Source: Hyphomicrobium sp. NDB2Meth4 (GTDB lineage: Bacteria; Pseudomonadota; Alphaproteobacteria; Rhizobiales; Hyphomicrobiaceae). From it: 64,000 nt of DNA. Shown one piece after another: positions 26,041 to 35,749 of the stretch. The position numbers and the translations under genes were made by a program. Every line of letters starts with the position of its first letter. The first letter of the stretch is position 1. The DNA lies in assembly GCF_900117445.1 (NCBI RefSeq), contig NZ_FPEJ01000009.1:124001-188000 (forward strand). Reading direction: 5' to 3'. The notes beneath the pieces were generated by a model. That model saw only the letters and a program-made list of their open reading frames with translations, made no database searches and had not been told where the DNA came from.

Positions 26041-26280
26041 TTAAGCCGCATCCGTCTTGGCGGGCTGGCAATCGGCGGCCGTGGCGTCCCAGAGGTCGTC
26101 GGCGATCATGAGCGCGGTCATCAGCAGCAGGCGCTCCTCGCCGACGTTGCCGTGCTCTTTCTTGAGGCCGTCCATGCGGCTGGTGACGTAGGCGGCCAAT
26201 TCCTTGAGGCGCGCCTCCTCGCCGGCTTCGCAGGCGAAGCGGTAGCACCGTCCGTTGACAGTGATCGCGACCTCGCTCAT
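26041..26280 (-). CDS. zapA: cell division protein ZapA
   Basis: ZapA bundles FtsZ filaments at the Z-ring. 79 residues from ATG 26280 (GGTGGAGG upstream). Family features: an N-terminal strand VAITVNGRCYRFAC, then AGEEARLKELAAYVTSRMD, and a C-terminal helix with LLLMTALMIADDL. It is shorter than E. coli ZapA (109), as in many alphaproteobacteria. It is co-directional with the DUF4164 gene 38 nt upstream and with the 6S RNA. Confidence 0.9.
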   Translation of the reverse strand: MSEVAITVNGRCYRFACEAGEEARLKELAAYVTSRMDGLKKEHGNVGEERLLLMTALMIADDLWDATAADCQPAKTDAA

Positions 26281-26318
26281 CGCCTCCACCGTTGGCTGCC
26301 GGCACCCTTACGAGTTGC

Positions 26319-26576
26319 TCAGGCGCTGTTTTCCAGCAAGTTATGCAGCGAGTCCAACGCCCAATCAATGCGGTTGACCGCGTCGTCGCGCGCCTGTTCC
26401 AGCTTGGTCAACTGCGCCTGGGCTGCGGCAAGCTGTTCCTTTAGCAGGTCTCGCTCGCGCTCCAGCGCCTCGACTTTTGAAACAGTCGTCCGCTTCGCAC
26501 GCACGGGCGCCGTACGCGCGGTGCGACGCGCCGATGCTGCCGGTTGCTTGCGCTTCTGACTTACCCGCTCAGCCAT
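26319..26576 (-). CDS. DUF4164 coiled-coil protein
   Basis: 85 residues. A basic, low-complexity N-terminus (about 1-33) leads to a single long coiled coil (about 34-78: KVEALERERDLLKEQLAAAQ). DUF4164 genes stand directly upstream of zapA in Hyphomicrobiales, as here, which suggests a role near cell division or the nucleoid. That role is inferred from position. A GGAGGG ribosome site is present. Confidence 0.82.
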   Translation of the reverse strand: MAERVSQKRKQPAASARRTARTAPVRAKRTTVSKVEALERERDLLKEQLAAAQAQLTKLEQARDDAVNRIDWALDSLHNLLENSA

Positions 26577-26885
26577 CTCGCCCTCCGAGAAGATGCCCCC
26601 TCAAGTTCCATGGCGATTCCCATGGCAATGCACGGCTATCGTCCCGTGTCATGACCTTAAGTATCGCTCTTCGAAGCCGTCAATAAGCGATGCCGGGAAG
26701 CAGCGAATACCCAACAGAAATTTGCTGTCATACTTTTTTGCAGGGCGCATGAAGGCCTCGCTTTCAGTACTCCTGGGTATGCCGCATTGACACCGATGGC
26801 CCTCGTCCAGTTAATTGCCGCGCCTTTGGGCATGCGCCATCTGCATGGACCGGAAGAAGAAACACGCCAAGGAGGCGAACGCGCG
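26577..26885. promoter_or_regulatory. divergent promoter region for zapA and gap
   Basis: 309 bases separate the divergent DUF4164/zapA and gap units. The middle (about 26,715-26,760) is relatively AT-rich (tgctgtcatacttttttgc) and is the likeliest promoter area. I cannot assign -35/-10 boxes with confidence. A long upstream extension of the gap frame runs through it but is unsupported. Confidence 0.4.
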
Positions 26886-27896
<1,011 letters not shown>

Positions 27897-27898
27897 GA

Positions 27899-27968
27899 GG
27901 CAATGGGCAATAGGCACTCGGCAAAAAGGGCGTCTCCAATGCCCATTACCGATTGCCTAGTGCCCGAA
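27899..27968. repeat. imperfect inverted repeat between gap and sirtuin genes
   Basis: The left arm (ggcaatgggcaataggcact) is mirrored by the right arm (atgcccattaccgattgcct, then agtgccc) around a short spacer. It follows the gap stop immediately. It could be a weak terminator for gap (no T tract) or a copy of a dispersed intergenic repeat. Confidence 0.5.
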
Positions 27969-27973
27969 CTTTG

Positions 27974-28684
27974 ATGAAGCGTTTCGACAGCATCGTCATT
28001 CTCACAGGGGCCGGGCTCTCCGCGGAGTCCGGCCTTTCTACGTTTCGCGACAAGGACGGCATCTGGGCGAAGTACGACTATCGCGAGGTGGCAACGCCCG
28101 AAGGCTTCCGCGCCAATCCAGTGCTCGTGCACGACTTTTACAATCAGCGGCGTCGTGCGCTCGCCGATGTGCAGCCGAACGCGGCGCATTTGGCGCTGGC
28201 GCGACTCGAACGTGAGCACGCGGGTGGCGTCACGATCGTGACGCAGAACATCGATGCCCTGCACGAAGCGGCGGGCTCGCAGCATCTCATTCACATGCAC
28301 GGCGAGCTGATGAAGGCGTTGTGCGCGCACTGCGGGGAGCGGCATGCCTGGGGCGGCGATCTAGGCCTCGACACGGCGTGTCCAACGTGCGGCCGCGTCG
28401 GCGGCATGCGCCCGGATGTCGTCTGGTTCGGCGAGATGCCGTATCAGATGGAGCGCATCTACAGGGCGCTCACGGCTGCCGACCTGTTCATCTCGATTGG
28501 AACGAGCGGCAACGTCTATCCGGCTGCGGGCTTCGTGGCGGAGGCGCGGTCTGCGGGGGCGCATACGGTGGAGCTGAACCTCGAGCCATCCGAAGGCGCG
28601 AGCGTGTTTGCCGAAGCGCATTACGGTCCGGCGACGCGGATCGTACCGGCGTTCGTCGATACGCTGCTCGGGGCGAAACGCTGA
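27974..28684 (+). CDS. cobB: NAD-dependent protein deacylase, CobB-type sirtuin
   Basis: Removes acyl groups from lysines using NAD+. 236 residues. Motifs: GAGLSAESGLSTFR (NAD site), TQNIDALHEAAG and IHMHGEL (catalytic His). A zinc ribbon has CAHC ... CPTC; the late motifs are GTSGNVYPAAGF and ELNLEPSEG. The segment FYNQRRRAL holds a Tyr-x-x-Arg pair equivalent to the acid-binding pair of CobB/SIRT5, predicting desuccinylase as well as deacetylase activity. Start ATG 27974. Confidence 0.94.
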   Translation: MKRFDSIVILTGAGLSAESGLSTFRDKDGIWAKYDYREVATPEGFRANPVLVHDFYNQRRRALADVQPNAAHLALARLEREHAGGVTIVTQNIDALHEAAGSQHLIHMHGELMKALCAHCGERHAWGGDLGLDTACPTCGRVGGMRPDVVWFGEMPYQMERIYRALTAADLFISIGTSGNVYPAAGFVAEARSAGAHTVELNLEPSEGASVFAEAHYGPATRIVPAFVDTLLGAKR

Positions 28685-28692
28685 GCATCGCG

Positions 28693-29928
28693 TTAGCGGC
28701 GGAAGATGGCTACGGCTTCGATGTGCGGCGAATAAAGGAACTGGTCGATCGGCGTTACCCGCTCGAGCGCGAACCCTGCGTCGATGAGGATGCGCGCATC
28801 GCGTGCCAGCGTCGCTGGATTGCAGGACACGGCCGCAATCGTATTGACGGGAGAGCCCGCGAGGGCCGCCGCCTGTGTCGCCGCGCCCGCGCGCGGGGGA
28901 TCGAAGACCGCGGCATCGAAGCCCGCCAGCTCGCGCGCAGAAAGTGGCTCGCGGAAAAGATCGCGCACCTTGGTATCAATCGGCTTGAGGCCGGGCGTGC
29001 GCTTGACGGCGTTCTGCAGCGCAGTCACCGCCTGCTTGTCGCCATCGACGGCCAGCACGGGCGCGCGCTGCGCCAGCGGGAACGTGAACGTCCCCATGCC
29101 GCAGAACAGATCGACAATCTTCTTGGCACCGGCGAGCGCGCTCGAAACGATGCGCACCATCTCTGCTTCGGCAACAGGTGCAGCCTGGAGGAACGAGCGT
29201 GCCGGGAGCACAACATTGGCCGTGCCGAAGCGCACGGCTGGCACCGTCGCCTGATACAGCGTGTCGCCGGCGAGCGTGAGGCGCGCAAGCTTCAGTGCCG
29301 TCGCTTCGCGGGCGAGAAACTCGCGCACTTCGAGCGATGGATCGGCGGGCACGTCCTCGATGGCGACGTCTAGGCCGTTGGCGGCCATGGTGACGACGAC
29401 GCGGCCGGGTGCGCGGCGCGACATCAGCGGCTCGACGAGGCGACGCAATCCAGGGAGCGCGCGTACGATGGCCGACGCCGTCACGGGGCATTCCTGCAGG
29501 TCGACGATGTCGATGCCTTTGGCCTCGTGAAAGCCGAGCACGACGCCGCGGCCGGTGCGCCGCGCGGAAAAGGCTACGCGCCGACGCGCGCCAAGCCCCA
29601 CGCTGACGACATTGCCAACCGGAGCATCGATGCCGCGGGCCGCGAACGCGCTCGCTACCATGTCGCGCTTCCAGGCGAGGTAGGCGGGCATGCGAAGATG
29701 CTGCACAGCGCAGCCACCGCAATGGGTGAAGTGCCGGCAGACTGGCGCGATGCGATCGGGGCTCGGTGTCGTCACGGCGATGAGGCGAGCGCGCTCACCG
29801 CGCACATCGGCCTGCACGCGCTCGGCCGGTAGCGCGTAGGGCACGAAAACGGCCCCCGATGCAGTATCGGCTATACCGTCGCCCTGCGCTCCGAGGCGGG
29901 CGATATCGAGCGACTGGGTGTCACCCAT
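28693..29928 (-). CDS. class I SAM-dependent RNA (uracil-5) methyltransferase, RlmD/RumA family
   Basis: 411 residues from ATG 29928, which lies inside the last codons of tlyA (8-nt overlap). A TRAM-like beta-barrel N-terminus is followed by a Cys cluster VCRHFTHCGGCAVQHL that fits an Fe-S site. The SAM motif is IVDLFCGMGTFTFPLAQ, an FDPPRAGA motif follows, and the catalytic Cys is in AAVSCNPATLARD. Family members methylate uridine-5 in 23S rRNA. The exact target here is not set by sequence. The pairing with tlyA suggests a ribosome modification operon. Confidence 0.9.
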   Translation of the reverse strand: MGDTQSLDIARLGAQGDGIADTASGAVFVPYALPAERVQADVRGERARLIAVTTPSPDRIAPVCRHFTHCGGCAVQHLRMPAYLAWKRDMVASAFAARGIDAPVGNVVSVGLGARRRVAFSARRTGRGVVLGFHEAKGIDIVDLQECPVTASAIVRALPGLRRLVEPLMSRRAPGRVVVTMAANGLDVAIEDVPADPSLEVREFLAREATALKLARLTLAGDTLYQATVPAVRFGTANVVLPARSFLQAAPVAEAEMVRIVSSALAGAKKIVDLFCGMGTFTFPLAQRAPVLAVDGDKQAVTALQNAVKRTPGLKPIDTKVRDLFREPLSARELAGFDAAVFDPPRAGAATQAAALAGSPVNTIAAVSCNPATLARDARILIDAGFALERVTPIDQFLYSPHIEAVAIFRR

Positions 29929-30661
29929 CGTAGCGTGCGCCAAGGAGAAACTCCTCGTTCCCCGATCCACCTTTGATCGGCGATGGAATGGTGCCGGCAA
30001 CGCGCCAGCCAGGCTGAGCGGCGATCCAGGCGGTGACGGAATGCAATGCGTCGTCGCGAGCCGTCGCATCACGCACGATGCCGCCCTTGCCGATGCGATC
30101 GGGGCCGACCTCGAATTGCGGTTTGACAAGCGCGACCAGGAAGGCACCGGGCGCGGCGAGCCCGAGTGCGGGGCCGAGCGCCTTGATAAGTGAAATGAAA
30201 CTGACGTCGGCGGTGATGATCCCGACGGGATCGGGGACGATTTCGCGGCTCAGGTGACGCGCGTCCAGCCCTTCCAGCGATATCACGCGCGGATCGGATT
30301 TCAGGCTCGGGTGCAACTGATCATGGCCGACATCGGCGGCGTAGACCTTCCGCGCGCCCCGCTCGAGCAAAACCTGGGTGAAGCCGCCTGTGGAGGCCCC
30401 AACGTCGAGGGCGATACGCCCCGCGGGATCGAACGCGAAGGCGCCCAATCCGGCGGTGAGCTTTTGGGTGCCGCGCGAAACCGCCCGCGCCGCTTCGGCA
30501 TCGGCGAGTGTTACGGGCACGTTCTCGGCGATCTCGGCGCCGGCCTTGGTGCAGACCTCGTCGCCGACACGTACGAGGCCGGAACGGATCAGATCGCGGG
30601 CGCGCGAACGGGTCGGCACAAGGCCGCGCTCGACGAGGGCTAGGTCCAGACGCATTCGCAT
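29921..30661 (-). CDS. tlyA: TlyA family rRNA 2'-O-methyltransferase
   Basis: 246 residues. An N-terminal S4 RNA-binding domain (about 1-60: RLDLALVERGLVPTRSRARD) is joined to an FtsJ-like methyltransferase (about 70-246) with DVGASTGGFTQVLLERGA as SAM motif, and ADVSFISL and VKPQFEVG (catalytic Lys). In mycobacteria TlyA methylates 16S and 23S rRNA and sets capreomycin sensitivity. Start ATG 30661 or 30655. The gene is downstream of dxs in the ancestral order, now split by the DUF4399 gene. Confidence 0.93.
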   Translation of the reverse strand: MRMRLDLALVERGLVPTRSRARDLIRSGLVRVGDEVCTKAGAEIAENVPVTLADAEAARAVSRGTQKLTAGLGAFAFDPAGRIALDVGASTGGFTQVLLERGARKVYAADVGHDQLHPSLKSDPRVISLEGLDARHLSREIVPDPVGIITADVSFISLIKALGPALGLAAPGAFLVALVKPQFEVGPDRIGKGGIVRDATARDDALHSVTAWIAAQPGWRVAGTIPSPIKGGSGNEEFLLGARYDG

Positions 30662-30732
30662 ATCGGGAGATTTACTATATGTTCGCCGCGATCGCGCACA
30701 CCCCATTTGAACAGCTTCACGGAGTAAAAACG

Positions 30733-31206
30733 ATGCGCCTTGCGTTCGCCGCCAGTCTCATAGCCCTGTCATTAGCCGCATGCGGGGACAACAGCACCCC
30801 TTCGCATGAAGAAGCCCACAAGGATGCTGCACCCACAGCGGAGGCGGTCACGCGCACGCCGTCGCCGGCTGGTGCCAAAGTGTGGCTGATCGAGCCGACG
30901 GAAGGTGCGGTCCTCAAGAGCCCGATCACCATCAAGTTCGGTGTCGAAGGCATGAAGCTGGCCCCGGCCGGAAGCGATGAGCCCGAGAGCGGGCATCACC
31001 ACCTGCTGATCGACACCAAGCTCGAAGACTACAACGCGCCCATCCCGGCCGACGACAAGCACAAGCACTACGGCAAGGCGCAAACGGAAGCGACGATCGA
31101 GCTGGCGCCCGGCAAGCATACGCTGCAGGACGTGCTCGGCGACAAGAACCACATTCCGTTCGAGCCGTCGGTGGAATCGCCGGTGGTCAACATCACGGTT
31201 GAGTAA
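30733..31206 (+). CDS. DUF4399 lipoprotein
   Basis: 157 residues. The short lipoprotein signal MRLAFAASLIALSLAAC gives an acylated Cys at 17. A linker (about 18-45) precedes the DUF4399 domain (about 48-157: VWLIEPTEGAVLKSPITIKF, SGHHHLLIDTKL, HYGKAQTEATIELAPGKHTL). The HHH cluster suggests a metal or heme ligand, but DUF4399 has no settled function. It reads opposite to its neighbours tlyA and dxs and has its own terminator, so it is a single-gene insertion in the dxs-tlyA order. Confidence 0.88.
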   Translation: MRLAFAASLIALSLAACGDNSTPSHEEAHKDAAPTAEAVTRTPSPAGAKVWLIEPTEGAVLKSPITIKFGVEGMKLAPAGSDEPESGHHHLLIDTKLEDYNAPIPADDKHKHYGKAQTEATIELAPGKHTLQDVLGDKNHIPFEPSVESPVVNITVE

Positions 31207-31217
31207 TTGCGCACTAG

Positions 31218-31248
31218 AGCACGCCAGCCACTGGTCTGGCGTGCTTTT
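31218..31248 (+). terminator. Rho-independent terminator of the DUF4399 gene
   Basis: A 10-bp perfect stem (agcacgccag / ctggcgtgct) with an 8-nt loop is followed by TTTTAG. It begins 12 nt after the stop codon. Confidence 0.85.
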
Positions 31249-31298
31249 AGCCGCGAGCCTGCTGCCAGAGAACCGAACGCAGCGAACTGAGAATGCCG

Positions 31299-33221
31299 CT
31301 AAGCGCGGCTGGCGGCGTCCGAAAGCGTCTCACGGCCGAGCGCGCCCAGCACCGATGTGACGATGCCGGTGGCGTTGATGCCGGCCTCCTCGTACATCTG
31401 ATCGGGCTTGCCGTGCTCGATGAAGGTGTCGGGCAGAACGAGGCTACGCACCTTCAGGCCACGATCAAGCAGGCCGCTTTCAGCGAGGAACTGCAGCACG
31501 TGGCTGCCGAAGCCGCCGACACTGCCTTCCTCCACCGTAACAAGTACCTCGTGGTTCTGCGCGAGGCGGCGGATCAGATCTTCGTCGAGCGGCTTGACGA
31601 AGCGCGCGTCGGCAACCGTCGCCGACAGGCCGAATGTTGCGAGCTGATCGGCAGCCTTGAGGCATTCGTAAAGGCGCGGGCCCAAAGCAAGTAGCGCAAC
31701 GGCCGATCCCTCACGCACAACGCGGCCCTTGCCGATTTCGAGCGGGATGCCCTCGGCGGGGAGAGGCACGCCGACGCCTTCGCCGCGCGGGTAGCGGAAC
31801 GCGGACGGGCGATCATCGATGGCAGCAGCGGTGGCAACCATGTGCACAAGCTCGGCCTCGTCGGACGGGGCCATCAGCACCATTCCAGGCAGGCAGCCGA
31901 GATAGGCGAGGTCGAACGAGCCGGCGTGCGTCGGGCCATCGGCGCCGACAAGGCCGGCGCGGTCGATCGCGAAGCGCACGGGCAACCTCTGGATCGCGAC
32001 GTCGTGCACGACCTGGTCATAGCCGCGCTGCAGGAACGTCGAATAGATGGCGGCGAACGGCTTCAGGCCCTCGGCTGCGAGACCAGCGGCGAAAGTCACC
32101 GCGTGCTGCTCGGCGATGCCGACGTCGAAGGTGCGCTCCGGGAACGCCTTGCCGAACACGTCAAGGCCGGTGCCATCGGGCATCGCCGCGGTGATGGCGA
32201 CGATCTTTTCGTCCTTCTTGGCTTCGGCGACGAGGCTGTCGGCAAAGACGCGCGTATACGTCGGCGCCTTGGGCTTGGCGACGACCTGGGCACCCGTGAC
32301 GACGTTGAAGCGCGACACGCCGTGATACTTGTCGTCGGACGCCTCGGCGGGCGGATACCCTTTGCCCTTCTTGGTGACGACGTGAACCAGGATCGGCCCT
32401 TGCCGCGCATCGCGCACGTTTTTCAGGACGGGCAGCAGCTGGTTGAGATCGTGGCCGTCGATGGGGCCGACATAGTAGAAGCCGAGTTCCTCGAACCAGG
32501 CGCCGCCTTGCCACAGATGACGGGTGTATTCCTCGACACGCGCAGCGCGGCGCTCCCAGCTTTTCGGGAGCTGCTTGGCAAGCTGCTTGGCGATGTCGCG
32601 CAGGTAAAGGTAGGTGCCGCTCGAAGTGATGCGCGCGAGGTAGGCGCTGAGCGCGCCTGTCGGCGGTGCAATCGACATGTCGTTGTCGTTGAGCACGACG
32701 ATGAGGCGTTCATCGCGCGCGCCAGCGTTGTTCAGCGCCTCGTACGCCATGCCGGCACTCATGGCGCCATCGCCGATGACGCAGATGACGTTGTTGTCGC
32801 GCTTTTCCAGATCGCGCGCGACGGCCATGCCGAGCCCAGCGGAGATGGACGTTGAGGAATGCGCGGCGCCGAACGCGTCGTACTCACTCTCGGCGCGACG
32901 CGTGAACCCGGACAGGCCGCCCGGACTACGCAAGGTGCGAATGCGATCACGGCGGCCGGTGAGAATCTTGTGCGGATAGGTCTGGTGGCCGACGTCCCAG
33001 ATGAGGCGGTCGCGCGGGGTATCGAACACCCAGTGCAACGCAACCGTCAGCTCGACGACGCCCAGCCCGGCACCGAGATGGCCGCCAGTGACGGAGACAG
33101 CACTGATCGTTTCCTGGCGGAGCTCGTCCGCAAGGCTGCGAAGTTCGGATTCATCGAGGCGGCGCAGATCCTCGGGCGTCTTTACGCGATCGAGGAGGGG
33201 CGTCTTGGGAGCACTTTCCAC
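31299..33221 (-). CDS. dxs: 1-deoxy-D-xylulose-5-phosphate synthase
   Basis: First enzyme of the MEP isoprenoid pathway; it joins pyruvate and glyceraldehyde-3-phosphate with thiamine diphosphate. The chosen GTG start at 33221 (AGGGAT upstream) gives 640 residues, the normal length; the longer frame to 33524 is spurious. Visible motifs: [18 protein letters not shown], the thiamine site [20 protein letters not shown], and [13 protein letters not shown] in the transketolase central domain. The HDAC/xseB/dxs/tlyA order matches relatives. Confidence 0.96.
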   Translation of the reverse strand: MESAPKTPLLDRVKTPEDLRRLDESELRSLADELRQETISAVSVTGGHLGAGLGVVELTVALHWVFDTPRDRLIWDVGHQTYPHKILTGRRDRIRTLRSPGGLSGFTRRAESEYDAFGAAHSSTSISAGLGMAVARDLEKRDNNVICVIGDGAMSAGMAYEALNNAGARDERLIVVLNDNDMSIAPPTGALSAYLARITSSGTYLYLRDIAKQLAKQLPKSWERRAARVEEYTRHLWQGGAWFEELGFYYVGPIDGHDLNQLLPVLKNVRDARQGPILVHVVTKKGKGYPPAEASDDKYHGVSRFNVVTGAQVVAKPKAPTYTRVFADSLVAEAKKDEKIVAITAAMPDGTGLDVFGKAFPERTFDVGIAEQHAVTFAAGLAAEGLKPFAAIYSTFLQRGYDQVVHDVAIQRLPVRFAIDRAGLVGADGPTHAGSFDLAYLGCLPGMVLMAPSDEAELVHMVATAAAIDDRPSAFRYPRGEGVGVPLPAEGIPLEIGKGRVVREGSAVALLALGPRLYECLKAADQLATFGLSATVADARFVKPLDEDLIRRLAQNHEVLVTVEEGSVGGFGSHVLQFLAESGLLDRGLKVRSLVLPDTFIEHGKPDQMYEEAGINATGIVTSVLGALGRETLSDAASRA

Positions 33222-33305
33222 CGAGCCATCCCTGCTTTTGTAATGCCTTGTTATGTCACACTGTCGCGGCCCCGCAAGGGTGCAATCGCCGCGGCCTTGG
33301 CATTC

Positions 33306-33340
33306 CAAATAAAAAGCGCGGCTCCGGGGGGAGCCGCGCT
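33306..33340 (-). terminator. Rho-independent terminator of the His-rich peptide gene
   Basis: An 11-bp perfect stem (agcgcggctcc / ggagccgcgct) has a 4-nt loop. On the minus strand it is followed by TTTTTATTTGG. It lies 27 nt after the stop. Confidence 0.92.
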
Positions 33341-33366
33341 CATCAGCCGGTAAGCTGACTACAAGA

Positions 33367-33549
33367 TTAGCGGTGGCACTTGCGGTGCTTCTTGCAGTGC
33401 CAGTGGCCGTGCTTCTTGCACTTAGCGTGCTTGAAGTGCTTGTGGTGATGATGGCACTTCTTGAAGTGGGCCTCGGCCGGCGAGGTCGTGGCGACGCTAA
33501 CCACAGCAAGGCTGCTGAGAGCAACGGCCAGGGCCATAAGAGTCTTCAT
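33367..33549 (-). CDS. tiny secreted His/Lys/Cys-rich peptide
   Basis: 60 residues from ATG 33549 (GGGGAGAAG upstream). A typical signal peptide (about 1-27, [20 protein letters not shown] then TSPAEA) leads to a mature peptide of about 33 residues. These include 12 His, 10 Lys, 2 Arg and 4 Cys, in blocks such as [20 protein letters not shown]. No acidic residue is present. Such a composition strongly suggests binding of Ni, Zn or Cu in the periplasm, or a cationic role. Family not recognised. A strong terminator follows, so it is a stand-alone unit between xseB and dxs. Confidence 0.8.
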   Translation of the reverse strand: MKTLMALAVALSSLAVVSVATTSPAEAHFKKCHHHHKHFKHAKCKKHGHWHCKKHRKCHR

Positions 33550-33861
33550 TTGGTCTTCTCCCCAATTATAAACACACGGCCCAAAGTGACGGATCAAAAG
33601 CACTAAATGCCGCCTCCCGGTCTTCGAGCCGGGCGCACCCTAACGGTGTTAACCCCAATCCGCTAGAGGGCCACATTGCCACTGTGAAACGGGCCCCTGG
33701 GGTGGTTAATCCGCCCACAGCTTAACTCACGCCCGGCCAAGGCAATTTTCAGCCCGGCGAATGCTGAGCCGGGCAACTGGGCGACAAAAATCAGTGCCTA
33801 TGTGGCTTCTACGGCACCCGGAGGCGATTGACGCGCCCTTGATGGTGCGTAGCGTGACGCG

Positions 33862-34377
33862 ATGGGCAGCAAATGGGTGACCGTCAACGATCGGATGCAG
33901 AAGGGTTATCGCTACCAGCGTGTGGCGCGGCCCGGCCGTGACTTCGACGCGGAGTTCCGCCCCGACCTGACGCCGGCGGAGATGCTGAGCCTCGGCGTGT
34001 TCTGCGGACGCTACATGACCGACTGCAGGGAAGAATTCCCCGACAGCTGGTTTGCGCACGCCAAGCTGGCCGAGGGGGCGCGCGGGCGCGATTGCGCTCT
34101 CAACTTCTTCGGCGTCGATGCGAGCCAGCCTTTATCGGAATGGAAGCGCAAGGGCTGGATCCATCCCGACGATCCGCGCGGATGGTTCCAATGGTACTGC
34201 CGCTACTACATGGGCCGGCGCATGCCGGAGGAAGATGCGCGGCAGATCAAGCGATGGAAAGCGATCAAGCGTCACGTGCGGCAGGTGGAGAAGAACTGCG
34301 AGAAGGGCGATCTTTTGTGTCGGCGGCGGCAGCGTCAGGCGCTGCTGCATTGGGCCTATGACAGCCGGAAGATCTAA
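33862..34377 (+). CDS. conserved hypothetical protein, cytoplasmic
   Basis: 171 residues, no signal peptide or membrane segment, very rich in Arg, Trp and Tyr. Recognisable blocks: KWVTVNDRMQKGYRYQRV, FRPDLTPAEMLSLGVFCG, YMTDCREEFPDSWF, and GWIHPDDPRGWFQWYCRYYM. These have the look of a strongly conserved domain, and I have an impression of similar proteins across bacteria, but no function can be assigned. It ends 12 nt from the converging xseB stop. Confidence 0.8.
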   Translation: MGSKWVTVNDRMQKGYRYQRVARPGRDFDAEFRPDLTPAEMLSLGVFCGRYMTDCREEFPDSWFAHAKLAEGARGRDCALNFFGVDASQPLSEWKRKGWIHPDDPRGWFQWYCRYYMGRRMPEEDARQIKRWKAIKRHVRQVEKNCEKGDLLCRRRQRQALLHWAYDSRKI

Positions 34378-34389
34378 CGCCTGTGCGAA

Positions 34390-34653
34390 TTATGGATCGA
34401 GCGGCTCAGAGCCCTTGGGTGAGCCATCGGCGGAAAAAGTCAGCTTCTCGACCTTCGCCTCGGCCTGACGCAACAGCCGATCGCAGTGCTCCTTCAGGAC
34501 TTCACCGCGCTCGTAGATCGCGATCGATTCCTCGAGCTCGACGTCGCCGCGTTCCAGCCGCGTGACGATCGTCTCAAGCTCTTTCAAGGCGCGCTCGAAG
34601 CTCATGTCCTTGACGTCGGCGAACTTGGGCGACTGGGCGCTGGCGGATTCCAT
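34390..34653 (-). CDS. xseB: exodeoxyribonuclease VII small subunit
   Basis: 87 residues. The XseB fold is a helical hairpin: [20 protein letters not shown], then [20 protein letters not shown] and a tail of about 20 residues. Several XseB subunits coat the XseA nuclease, which degrades single-stranded DNA. xseA is not in this window. It sits 28 nt after the HDAC-family gene, its usual partner in Hyphomicrobiales. Confidence 0.93.
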   Translation of the reverse strand: MESASAQSPKFADVKDMSFERALKELETIVTRLERGDVELEESIAIYERGEVLKEHCDRLLRQAEAKVEKLTFSADGSPKGSEPLDP

Positions 34654-34681
34654 CCTGAGTTCCGATACCTTGCGTTCAAAC

Positions 34682-35626
34682 CTAGGTGCCAGCGTCCATC
34701 AGCGCCCGAACGTGTACGGCTACCGATCGCGCCAGCGAGGTGAGGTCGTAGCCTCCTTCGAGCATCGATACAATGCGGCCATTGCTGTGGCGCCTGGCAA
34801 GATCAGCCAACTTCTCGGTGGCCCAAAGATAATCGGCTTCTACGAGGCGGAGATTGGCCAGTGGATCATTCTCGTGGGCGTCGAAGCCGGCAGAGATAAT
34901 GACTATATCGGGGCCGAAGTTGTGTAGCCCAGGAAGGATGCGCGATTCGAACGCCTCGCGGAACCGCTCGCCGCCATCGCCGGCACGCAGCGGGGCGTTG
35001 GTGATATTGCCGACGCCGGTTTCGCGAGCGGCGCCGGTGCCGGGAAACAGCGGCATTTCGTGCGTCGAGCCGTAGAACAAGTCCCTATCGGACCAGAAGA
35101 TGTTCTGTGTGCCGTTGCCGTGATGAACATCGAAATCGACGACGGCGATGCGCTCGGCGCCGTGCTTCTTGCGTGCGTAGAGGCCGGCAATCGCGGCATT
35201 GGAAAAGAGGCAGAATCCCATGGCGCGATTTGCTTCGGCGTGATGGCCCGGCGGGCGCACCTCGCAGAAGGCGTTGGCCATACGGCCGGTCATGACGGCG
35301 TCGACGGCGGCAAGTCCGGCGCCGACCGATCGCAACGCTGCTTCCCAGGTGCCGGCGGAGATGACCGTATCGCCGTCGATGTGTCGTGGGGTTTTCAGTG
35401 AGGCTTCGGCAAGGCCGCGCATGCCAGCCAGGTGCCCTTCGGGATGCGCGAGAAGAATCTGCTCCTCGACGTCATCGCGCAGCGGGGCTTCTTCGCGTAC
35501 CAAACTGTCGAAAAGCTCATGCGAGAGGACCTTGTCGATGGCGCGAATGCGATCTGGACGTTCGGGATGCCCTGGCCCGGTATCGTGGGCGAGAAATGAC
35601 GAGTGCGTGAGAAGAAGCGTGGACAT
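34682..35626 (-). CDS. histone deacetylase family protein
   Basis: 314 residues of the class II HDAC/acetylpolyamine amidohydrolase fold. Zinc and charge-relay motifs: [33 protein letters not shown] and [12 protein letters not shown], then the C-terminal [14 protein letters not shown]. It is expected to deacetylate small amines or protein lysines in the cytoplasm. Linked to xseB by short spacing. Confidence 0.92.
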   Translation of the reverse strand: MSTLLLTHSSFLAHDTGPGHPERPDRIRAIDKVLSHELFDSLVREEAPLRDDVEEQILLAHPEGHLAGMRGLAEASLKTPRHIDGDTVISAGTWEAALRSVGAGLAAVDAVMTGRMANAFCEVRPPGHHAEANRAMGFCLFSNAAIAGLYARKKHGAERIAVVDFDVHHGNGTQNIFWSDRDLFYGSTHEMPLFPGTGAARETGVGNITNAPLRAGDGGERFREAFESRILPGLHNFGPDIVIISAGFDAHENDPLANLRLVEADYLWATEKLADLARRHSNGRIVSMLEGGYDLTSLARSVAVHVRALMDAGT

Positions 35627-35749
35627 CTATGCGCTTGCCGCGGTTCCGGGTGTTCGTGGGGGCTTTTGGCTCATGTTAGCCCGCCGCGGCCTCAAAGGGC
35701 CAGCGCAACATCGGCTAGGTCATTAAGAATGCCTGCTTTTTGCAGCGCA

